A stretch of 64,000 nucleotides of DNA. It comes from an uncultured Clostridia bacterium (GTDB lineage Bacteria > Bacillota > Clostridia > Christensenellales > Borkfalkiaceae). Where the stretch lies: the NCBI GenBank assembly GCA_947630325.1, contig CANRHB010000001.1, positions 281,579 through 345,578 on the forward strand, written 5' to 3'. The notes under the pieces were generated by a model. The model was not told the origin of the DNA, made no database searches, and saw only the letters and a program-made list of their open reading frames with translations. Positions 55,023 through 62,567 of the stretch are shown one piece after another; within the stretch, counting starts at the first letter, position 1, and each line of letters opens with the position of its first letter. A program made the position numbers and the translations under genes.

Positions 55023-55949
55023 ATGAAGAACAAAACTTTAAGTACTGTGCAACAAATTTTGGTGATAGCTGTAGCGTTTTTTACACTTAATGGCTTATCT
55101 TTTTCGCTGGCATCGGCCGATACGGGTTATTTACTGCTCTCGTTCTCAAGTTATAATATTGGAGGAAGCTATGAGTGGGGCATTTATCTGATCGGACTGC
55201 TTTGCTGGCTACAATTCTTGTTTTCTTTGGCGGCAATCGCTTTGGGGATCATTTCAATCTTTACAAAAGCAAATGTGAGAAAGATTATAGGAATGTTGAT
55301 TTTGATCGGATCGGTTATATTCTGCTTCTTGTATATGTTGGAGGGGGTCATTGAGACCGCCATCTGCAACAGCAACACTTCACGAGGAGAATATGCTACA
55401 ACGGCTTTTATTCCGTTCCTTTTGAATGTCGTATTGGCGATAACCTATTTTGTAATTCCGAGCCTCGCCAAAAATGCCATGGGTGATGTGGACTATAACC
55501 ACAGTGGGAATATCGGGAATAACGGCGAATATGAAACTTCCCTTAACACGCCACTCGTCGGAGAAGCAAATGAAAGTGGCGTCGGCCAAAGCGCTCCGTC
55601 GGCAAAGAAAGACATTGATTCCATTCTATTCTATGTCAAAAGCTATATACCGGACGAAAAGGCAATGAGTTTCCGGAATGCGTTACTGAAATCCAACGCA
55701 AATAATCTTGAGTTCATAAACATGGTTCCCCTAAAAAATCCGACAACGGTATTGCTGTTTTCCATTTTTCTCGGTGGGCTCGGCGTGGATCGGTTTTATA
55801 TCGGTGATACAGGACTGGGCGTTGCAAAATTGTTATTGTCCGCATTCACTTTCGGAATTTGGCCGCTTGTAGATATATTCATGTGCTATAAAAAAGCAAA
55901 AGAACTAAACTATAACAATTTAATCAATAAACTTAGTCATCGTGCTTAA
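55023..55949 (+). CDS. TM2 domain membrane protein
   Basis: 308 aa from the ATG at 55023 (AAGGAGA upstream). Four hydrophobic helices lie in the N-terminal half (about residues 8-30, 50-80, 88-110 and 128-150), then a soluble linker. A C-terminal TM2 domain (residues about 238-290) has the LGGLGVDRFYIGDTGLGVAKL signature. TM2 proteins are widespread small membrane proteins of unclear function. It is AT-rich, directly after the structured RNA terminator, and bracketed by the duplicated hairpins. Confidence 0.85.
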   Translation: MKNKTLSTVQQILVIAVAFFTLNGLSFSLASADTGYLLLSFSSYNIGGSYEWGIYLIGLLCWLQFLFSLAAIALGIISIFTKANVRKIIGMLILIGSVIFCFLYMLEGVIETAICNSNTSRGEYATTAFIPFLLNVVLAITYFVIPSLAKNAMGDVDYNHSGNIGNNGEYETSLNTPLVGEANESGVGQSAPSAKKDIDSILFYVKSYIPDEKAMSFRNALLKSNANNLEFINMVPLKNPTTVLLFSIFLGGLGVDRFYIGDTGLGVAKLLLSAFTFGIWPLVDIFMCYKKAKELNYNNLINKLSHRA

Positions 55950-55979
55950 ACCCGAGCGTTCAAATCTATTTAGTCTCAT

Positions 55980-56023
55980 ACAATTCCTGCGCCGCGTTCG
56001 GCGCAGGAATTGTGTTATGATGA
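55980..56023 (+). repeat. Duplicated terminator hairpin, right copy
   Basis: Matches 54677-54720 with one mismatch in the loop. It terminates the TM2 gene and with the left copy brackets the RNA-TM2 cassette (about 1.3 kb). The following 56024-56180 has only repeat-like GC pieces. Confidence 0.85.
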
Positions 56024-56183
56024 GGGCGGTTTCCCTATCCCCTTCTTCGGGAACAAATCCTCGGCCCCCTCTATGGGAGCCGTCGCGCCTGCACGACTGA
56101 GGGGTTCTTAAAAACTTTTTCCCTAAGGGACAGCAAGAGTATGTGTTGAATGGTGAAATTTTCTCCGAACGATTGTAAATTAC

Positions 56184-56211
56184 TTGACAAAAGTCAAAAC
56201 GGAACTATAAT
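56184..56211 (+). promoter_or_regulatory. Promoter of the YjdF-like gene
   Basis: TTGACA (56184-56189), 16-bp spacer, TATAAT (56206-56211), 39 bp before the start at 56251. Confidence 0.8.
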
Positions 56212-56250
56212 ACTTTACTGACGGCAATAACCTTCGCCGCGGAGGAAACT

Positions 56251-57015
56251 ATGAACAAACAGTGCGCGAAAAAACTTTGCATCGACTATCTTCCCCCATT
56301 TTGCGTGCTCGTGAGTATGGTCGTCACACTCATCCTCTTTGCAACAGGGATGCCCTCTGAGATGGACCACAAAGAATACGTGCAACATATAACGGTTTTT
56401 TTCGATATCGTCTTTGTCGCCGCCGTTGCGTTTGCGCTTGTGTTTTTCAATCGGCGGTTCCGCCTCGGGCTCCCCTATTTCCTCATATGCCTCGTCTGCG
56501 CGCACCTCATGCTCTCCGTCCACTTCGGAACGGCGCTCGGCTGGTATTATAAATTTACTTGGTGGGATGATTTTCTGCACTGCTTTTTCGGTGCGATCGG
56601 ATGCGCGGGAATCTACTATCTCTTTCTGCGTTGGCGAAAAAATAAGCTCGACGCGATCGACCACATCGTCATCGTTCTGCTCGTTGTTGCCTTTGCCGCC
56701 CTCTGGGAGATCTTTGAATTTGTCGCGGGAGAGATCTTGAACGCCGATATGCAGGACGCCGATATGCTTGTCGAGGCGGGGAAATCGGCTGTGTACGATA
56801 CGATAATGGATCTCGTCGACGCCATTGTGGGCGCAGTCGTGTATGAACTTTTCCTGCAAAGCGCACACTTCATCGCGCGGAAACGCCGCAAAAAAGTGCA
56901 AGCCCTTTCCGAGGGCATTTCGGATCATGAGGAGGGCGCTCCCGATGCCGAGCTCGAACCCCCTCAGCAAGATGTGCAGGAGGATGGGAAGAGCGGCGGG
57001 GACGTGAGGAACTGA
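56251..57015 (+). CDS. YjdF/DUF2238-like integral membrane protein
   Basis: 254 aa with GGAGGAAACT before the ATG. Five or six hydrophobic segments in the first 200 residues. TWWDDFLHCFFGAIGCAG, ALWEIFEFVAGEILNADMQ and YDTIMDLVDAIVGAVVYE carry the acidic pattern of the DUF2238 (YjdF) family. The C-terminal 40 residues are hydrophilic. No function is established for the family. Confidence 0.8.
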   Translation: MNKQCAKKLCIDYLPPFCVLVSMVVTLILFATGMPSEMDHKEYVQHITVFFDIVFVAAVAFALVFFNRRFRLGLPYFLICLVCAHLMLSVHFGTALGWYYKFTWWDDFLHCFFGAIGCAGIYYLFLRWRKNKLDAIDHIVIVLLVVAFAALWEIFEFVAGEILNADMQDADMLVEAGKSAVYDTIMDLVDAIVGAVVYELFLQSAHFIARKRRKKVQALSEGISDHEEGAPDAELEPPQQDVQEDGKSGGDVRN

Positions 57016-57059
57016 GCCTCAGTAACTTGCGTCTCTTCTCTAAAAAACCAATACGATAA

Positions 57060-57718
<659 letters not shown>

Positions 57719-57887
57719 TTAAAAGAACAAAACGCTCTGTTATCATCATATCCTAAAAACAAAAAAGAGGTGACTGATGAAACTTCGCTCAATTTCGTAA
57801 CACTTTTGGCATTGAGAAACAAGTAAGATCCTAATAAGCAAGGGAAGAAGCTCTCCCCTCTTATACCAAAACACGCCTTTGGAAAGT

Positions 57888-58579
57888 TTATTTGCCGACA
57901 TAAAAACTCCTGCAATCTTCCACGCGGAAACACCCAAAAACGCCGCTCATCCATGCGCCCGTATCGAGATGGATCTTATGATGGATCTTATAATAGTCGG
58001 AAGCTCTGTCTCCCGTCGCACCATCGCGCAAAAACCGCGTGATCTGACAGCCATAACCTAAGCTCATGGAGGTCGTATATCCGAAGAAGACGCACTTGCC
58101 GTCCTTCGGCAGAGTTTGCGGCTCCTTGAAGATGCGGTCGTAAACAAGCCGTTCGGGGGAAGCGTCCCGAAGTGGCAGAATATGCCCCTCTTTATCGAGC
58201 GGTACGCCTGCATGAACGCAGATGAAATCTCCGCCTCATAAAAATACGGGAGAGCCTCTATACGGTCGACGGTCTCCCAATCGAGGAGTTCGCCGTCGTC
58301 GGGAAAGTACGCCTGCAATTTGCGGAGAACGTGGTCGTAATCGCGCGTCTGCCGCATGAGCGCCCAATAGTATTTGAGGAAGGTGTACTCGTGATTGCCC
58401 GCAAGGAGCACGGCGTTATTCATGGAGAAGAGAAGTTTTGTGAGACGAATGGAATGTTTGCCCTTTTCGATCATATCCCCGCAGGAGATGAGGGTATCCC
58501 CATCCGAAAACTTCACCTTCTCCAAAAGCCTGCAAAACAGCTCGTATTCGCCGTGAATGTCGGAAAGTATGTAGGTCAT
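57888..58579 (-). pseudogene. PPP-family metallophosphatase with a frameshift
   Basis: From the ATG at 58579 (MTYILSDIHGEYELF) the frame shows GDMIEKG and GNHEYTF, the metal-site motifs of the calcineurin-like PPP family, up to about 58235 (ALPYFYEAEIS). There the normal reading passes into another frame that continues FICVHAGVPLDKEGH, with the conserved His, through VFFGYTTSMSLGYGCQ to a stop at 57888. Total about 230 codons, as in serine/threonine or tetraphosphate phosphatases (PrpE/ApaH-like). The unshifted frame runs on to 58064 with no family match. A real inactivation or a base-calling error are both possible. Confidence 0.75.
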
Positions 58580-58611
58580 ATCTTCTATTTCCTTCGCAAA
58601 CTTCGAGCGGA

Positions 58612-59280
58612 TCAAACCCGATATTTGTCCCAAATGAGCGCGTCAAGCCTCCTTACCGTCAACGCAGGATACTGAGAGCGCAAGATCGAAACTGCCCCTT
58701 CCATAATCTCTTGGCAGTATTTTACTTCCACCGCACATCCGAAAGCGTCTTTCATGCTATGCAAAAGATGTACGTCAGGCTTGCAGCGGTTCGGATCTCC
58801 GGCAAGCATATAAAGATAATTCTCTGCAGCTTCTCCTATCCCCCTTATGCTACGAATGCACGCCGCCAATCGGTCGCCGTCGCTTCCCCGAATCTGTTGA
58901 AAATCCTCGATCGTATGTACGCCGAGCTTAAGAAGGCTCTTGGCGAGATCGTAACACACTTCGGATTTTAAGCGTTTACTCAACTTCTGATTGTTTTTAA
59001 GTAGGTCGGCGGCAAATTTTTTACACCCAAACTCCTCTATATGACAAATAAAATCGTCGAGCGAGTCCCCCGCCGCAAATCTGTCGCCATTCATGTATTT
59101 TTCAGCATAGCGATCAACAACGGGCACCGTAACGGGAAAATATTTTGCGCGAAGCGAATAGACGCAATCAAGGACGCACGCAGACAATGAGCGATAGCAA
59201 TACGTTGCGGCTTCAGAATTACCGAGAGCGACATTCCCCAGACAAAACTGCGCAAAAACTTCAGGGTTAAATTGTTTCAT
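58612..59280 (-). CDS. HhH-GPD-like DNA-glycosylase-fold protein
   Basis: 222 aa, all helical. RSIRGIGEAAENYLYMLAGD (about residues 142-161) resembles a helix-hairpin-helix, and CKPDVHLLH follows at the place of the catalytic Asp of HhH-GPD glycosylases. There is no iron-sulfur cluster motif. It may bind or repair DNA, but the similarity is weak and activity cannot be assigned. GGAGGAAAA precedes the ATG. It has its own consensus promoter and is followed by the phosphatase. Confidence 0.6.
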   Translation of the reverse strand: MKQFNPEVFAQFCLGNVALGNSEAATYCYRSLSACVLDCVYSLRAKYFPVTVPVVDRYAEKYMNGDRFAAGDSLDDFICHIEEFGCKKFAADLLKNNQKLSKRLKSEVCYDLAKSLLKLGVHTIEDFQQIRGSDGDRLAACIRSIRGIGEAAENYLYMLAGDPNRCKPDVHLLHSMKDAFGCAVEVKYCQEIMEGAVSILRSQYPALTVRRLDALIWDKYRV

Positions 59281-59323
59281 TTGGTTTTCCTCCGCAATCG
59301 TTTCCGCTATCTATGTTAAAATG

Positions 59324-59352
59324 ATTATACTGCAAGGACATGTTCGTGTCAA
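59324..59352 (-). promoter_or_regulatory. Consensus promoter for the HhH-like gene
   Basis: Minus-strand TTGACA (59352-59347), 17-bp spacer, TATAAT (59329-59324), 44 bp before the start at 59280. Confidence 0.85.
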
Positions 59353-59512
59353 GATGCGAATTCGAAGTAAAGTTTTTTCAAAATAATGGCGTTGGAAAGA
59401 GCGTCTCTGGGGAGATCCCCTGCTCCGATTTCTTCGGCAACATGATAGAGGCTCGGATATTGCAATCGGGACATTTTTTATCGGCGACAGGTTGCAATCA
59501 GAGCATTTATAC

Positions 59513-59541
59513 TTGACAGGAATATCGGTTTGTGTTATTCT
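59513..59541 (+). promoter_or_regulatory. Promoter of the SLOG-RyR operon
   Basis: TTGACA (59513-59518), 17-bp spacer, TATTCT (59536-59541). Transcription would start near 59548, which rules out starts upstream of that for the SLOG gene. Confidence 0.75.
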
Positions 59542-59594
59542 GTTTTTGTAGAAAAATGACGAAATTGCGCGACCCTTTACCGGAAGTAAATAGC

Positions 59595-60188
59595 ATGTAT
59601 CTGCCCACAAAAGGATGTAATAGCGATCCTGTCGGGAACGGTGTAATAGAAAAATCCAACCTTGAGATCGCAGTTACGGGACATCGGTTTATAAGCGATG
59701 ATCCCAAAAAACTTAAGGAGACGGTACGGGAAATTTTGAAACGCTATGGCAAGATGTATCGCGTGACCGTGTGTTCCTGTCTTGCCTATGGGGCCGATCT
59801 GTTGGTTGCAGAGTGCGCCGCAGAGCTTGGTTTCCCGCTTAAAGCCGTCCTGCCCATGCCCACGGAAGTATACATTGAGAGCATCCGTCAAGATCTTCTT
59901 GCACACGGAAAGAGGTTCACGAAAGAAGATGAGGCGCTAATGCGTCACCTCTTGGCACAGACGGTTTCTTGTACTGTGGTGGAAGATCCTCAACTCCCCT
60001 ATAACGGGGCTTCGAAATATCTTGTGGATGAATGTGATAAGTTGATCGCGCTTTGGGACGGTAAAACGCTTCCTCTGGAAGATGAACAGGGACGCCCGAT
60101 CAACCGCGGCGGCACCTATGACTGTATCACAAGGGCGGAAGCGCAAAAAAAAGAAGTGATCGTCGTGAAATGCCGTCGGGAAAAGTAG
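59595..60188 (+). CDS. SLOG-type Rossmann protein, putative nucleotide-derivative sensor
   Basis: 197 aa from the ATG at 59595 (GGAAG eight bases before it); an ATG at 59556 lies only a few bases past the predicted transcription start and has no site. The Rossmann-like fold shows LEIAVTGHRF (residues 24-32), CSCLAYGADLLVAECAAELG (about 60-79), LKAVLPMP and, near the C-terminus, LIALWDGK with GGTYDCITRA. This matches SLOG/DprA-LOG-like proteins that bind or process nucleotide derivatives. It is the first gene of a two-gene operon (nine-base gap) with the TM-RCK-RyR protein. Ligand sensing is inferred from the fold. Confidence 0.8.
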   Translation: MYLPTKGCNSDPVGNGVIEKSNLEIAVTGHRFISDDPKKLKETVREILKRYGKMYRVTVCSCLAYGADLLVAECAAELGFPLKAVLPMPTEVYIESIRQDLLAHGKRFTKEDEALMRHLLAQTVSCTVVEDPQLPYNGASKYLVDECDKLIALWDGKTLPLEDEQGRPINRGGTYDCITRAEAQKKEVIVVKCRREK

Positions 60189-60197
60189 GAGGTTTTT

Positions 60198-62069
60198 ATG
60201 AATTTGAACATCATGTGCTCTGTGGCGCTTGTCTTTTCTCTGCTACTGTTTGTTCTGTCGGCAGTGATCGGAGCCGTGTTGCACCGCATGGAGCGAAAAA
60301 ACAAAGAGCTTGGCGGCAAGCGGAGAGTGTTTTCACCTTTCCAAGTGTTCGTTCTCTGCTTTTTCCTTGCTACCGTCGCCATTCTGTTCCCCGTTTATTA
60401 TGCCGATTATTTTAAGGCGGAAGCGGGTTTTTTGAAAGTCGTCAAAAGTCTTTTGCTTTCCATGCAGAATGTGTTGCGGTTAATCACCTTGGACGGTGAT
60501 TTCGATAATATCCGCGATTTTCTTTTGGACCCTTCACGCATCAACCCCGTTTTGGGCGAGACCTATTCCATCTATTCGGCGATCCTGTTTATTGCGGCGC
60601 CCATCCTCACGGCAGGGTTTTTGCTCTCCTTCTTCCGCAACGCTTCCTCCATGCTCCGCTACAGCTTGCGCCCCTGCCGCGAATTGTATGTGATGTCCGA
60701 GCTCAACGAGCGCTCCCTCGCTTTGGCAAAAAATATTTTGGGCGAAGGAAAGGGCGGCAGGATCGTGGTCTTTACCGACGTCTTTGAAAAGGGGGAGGAA
60801 CAAACTTATGAGCGTATTTATACCGCACGGCAAATGGGAGCGATCTGCGTCAAAAAAGACGTCGTTGACCTCGGGCTCAAATATGCACGAAAGTGCACAC
60901 GAAAAGTTTATTTGATCGGTGACGACGAGGACGAAAACGTCAAGCAGGCGCTTAAACTTATCAACCGTCACCGAGGGAAAAAGTACGACAACAAAAATTT
61001 GGCGTTTTACGTTTTTTCCAAAACGGTGGAGAGCGAGGCGCTCCTCGATTCCATCGAAAAGGGCAAAATGATCGTGCGGCGGGTCAACGAAAGCCATAAT
61101 TTAGCGCTATTGGAGATGCAAGCGCATCCGATCTTCAAAGGCTTGGAGCCGATCGATGGAGTGAAACAGATCCGCCTTGCCATTGTCGGTATCGGCGGTT
61201 ACGGAACGGAACTGTTAAAAGCGGTTTGCTGTTTGGGCCAAATGCCGGGCTATAAGGTAGAGGTCCATGTATTCGACAAGGAGAATGTAAAGGCGCGGAT
61301 CAAGGCGGTCGCACCCGATTTTATCGCCCTCAACGGCGATACGACAGAAGGCGAAGCGCAATATAATATCGTCTTTCACCGTCTTAGAGATATTGGCAAA
61401 AAAGGCTTTATCGAACAATTTTCTTCGGTGGACGGCTACACGGGAGTATACGTGACGCTCGGCGAGGATGAAATGAATATCGAAACAGCCATCCGTGTCA
61501 GGCAGGCGTTAAGAAAAAAAGACCCTCGGGAGAAAACGCCGATCTATGCCGTTGTCTACGATCCCACCAAAGTGGAACTCATGGCGGAAGGCGGCTTAAA
61601 AACCATGAGCGGAGAAGCAGAGGATAATGGAGACTACGATATCACCTTTATCGGCTCTCTGTCGGAATGCTTCTCCTTGAAAAACATCGAACAAGCAGAG
61701 CTGGAAAAGAGTGCAAAAGAACTTCACTTGAATTGGGCGAAGAAATCGGCACAGAACAAAAAGGAGGCCATCATTCAGGCGGAGGAGTCGTTCGATCGGT
61801 TTGAATATAATCGCAGATCGTCTATGATGCAAGCAGTCTATGAAAATCTGCGGGAAGGGTGCGGCATCCACAAAATGGATGAAGATACACCCGAGGGAAG
61901 AGCTCAAAAGGATCTGTTGCGGTTGTATGAGCACCGCCGTTGGAACGTCTACATGCGCGGTGAGGGCTACGTTCACGGGGAACACAAAAGCCATGTCGCC
62001 AAAACCCATCCTCAGTTGCATTCATATAATGAGCTTCCGGAAACAGAAAGGAAGAAAGACGATTTCTAA
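60198..62069 (+). CDS. Three-TM protein with two TrkA/RCK-like Rossmann domains and a C-terminal RyR domain
   Basis: 623 aa. Hydrophobic helices at about residues 6-28, 49-70 and 125-147, with an amphipathic 70-120 segment where channels carry a pore loop; no K+ selectivity filter (GYG type) is seen there. A Rossmann-like domain lies at about 160-295 without a glycine signature, and a second at about 325-495 has VGIGGYG (331-336) and an acidic residue after strand 2 (VFDKEN). The last 50 residues (RLYEHRRWNVYMRGEGYVHG, AKTHPQLHSYNELPE) are a RyR domain, a module known from ryanodine receptors and bacterial proteins. Likely an inner-membrane ligand-gated sensor, channel or effector working with the SLOG protein. 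Confidence 0.85.
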   Translation: MNLNIMCSVALVFSLLLFVLSAVIGAVLHRMERKNKELGGKRRVFSPFQVFVLCFFLATVAILFPVYYADYFKAEAGFLKVVKSLLLSMQNVLRLITLDGDFDNIRDFLLDPSRINPVLGETYSIYSAILFIAAPILTAGFLLSFFRNASSMLRYSLRPCRELYVMSELNERSLALAKNILGEGKGGRIVVFTDVFEKGEEQTYERIYTARQMGAICVKKDVVDLGLKYARKCTRKVYLIGDDEDENVKQALKLINRHRGKKYDNKNLAFYVFSKTVESEALLDSIEKGKMIVRRVNESHNLALLEMQAHPIFKGLEPIDGVKQIRLAIVGIGGYGTELLKAVCCLGQMPGYKVEVHVFDKENVKARIKAVAPDFIALNGDTTEGEAQYNIVFHRLRDIGKKGFIEQFSSVDGYTGVYVTLGEDEMNIETAIRVRQALRKKDPREKTPIYAVVYDPTKVELMAEGGLKTMSGEAEDNGDYDITFIGSLSECFSLKNIEQAELEKSAKELHLNWAKKSAQNKKEAIIQAEESFDRFEYNRRSSMMQAVYENLREGCGIHKMDEDTPEGRAQKDLLRLYEHRRWNVYMRGEGYVHGEHKSHVAKTHPQLHSYNELPETERKKDDF

Positions 62070-62097
62070 AAAAGACAACCCGCAAAATGATCGAATC

Positions 62098-62131
62098 CGA
62101 AAAGCAGTCGGGAGCGCGCTCCCGACTGCTT
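62098..62131 (+). terminator. Terminator of the SLOG-RyR operon
   Basis: AAGCAGTCGGGAGC and GCTCCCGACTGCTT form a 14-bp stem followed by TGCT, 30 bases after the stop. Weak T-run. Confidence 0.7.
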
Positions 62132-62149
62132 TGCTATCTTTCGTTATTT

Positions 62150-62250
62150 TTATTTGCAATATTTTTTCGTAAACTCGTCGATGACGGCAAGCAATTTTTC
62201 ATCGAGGTATCGCCGCGCAAATTGAATATAAAATTTACGGCCACCAAATT
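62150..62250 (-). pseudogene. Possible C-terminal gene remnant
   Basis: An open stretch of about 32 codons ends in TAA at 62150, reading FGGRKFYIQFARRYLDEKLL then AVIDEFTKKYCK. It has normal amino-acid balance but no start codon, and a stop precedes it. It may be the tail of a lost gene. Confidence 0.3.
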
Positions 62251-62289
62251 ATGGTTCCTTTTGTTCTTTCGCTGTTTCGCTTTACGAAC

Positions 62290-62502
62290 TCAGTCAAAAA
62301 TTATATTCGGATTGAGTTCATCCGGGCTTTTCCAATCTATGCCGAACTCTTCTTTGAGTATTTCCTTTTTGACATCCCAATAAATATGACAAAACCCAAA
62401 CGGACGCTGATGATACCTATCGCCCAGGCGTTGCTCTATCAATTTTTCCAATTCTTTTTCGATCTTTTGGTATTCCGGAGTTTCTTCGATCGGATCATGC
62501 AT
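62290..62502 (-). CDS. Small soluble protein downstream of the CASTOR-like gene
   Basis: 70 aa, charged and helical at the N-terminus (PEYQKIEKELEKLIEQRLGD), followed by RPFGFCHIYWDVKKEILKEE and a C-terminal DWKSPDELNPNIIFD. AAGGAGA lies 10 bases before the ATG. No family is recognised. It follows the CASTOR/POLLUX-like gene by 65 bases on the same strand and could be a partner or modulator. Confidence 0.7.
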   Translation of the reverse strand: MHDPIEETPEYQKIEKELEKLIEQRLGDRYHQRPFGFCHIYWDVKKEILKEEFGIDWKSPDELNPNIIFD

Positions 62503-62567
62503 TGTATTATTTCTCCTTATTGATTCTTTTTGTGAAAAGAGCCGTGTTCAAGGCGGCTCTTTTACTA

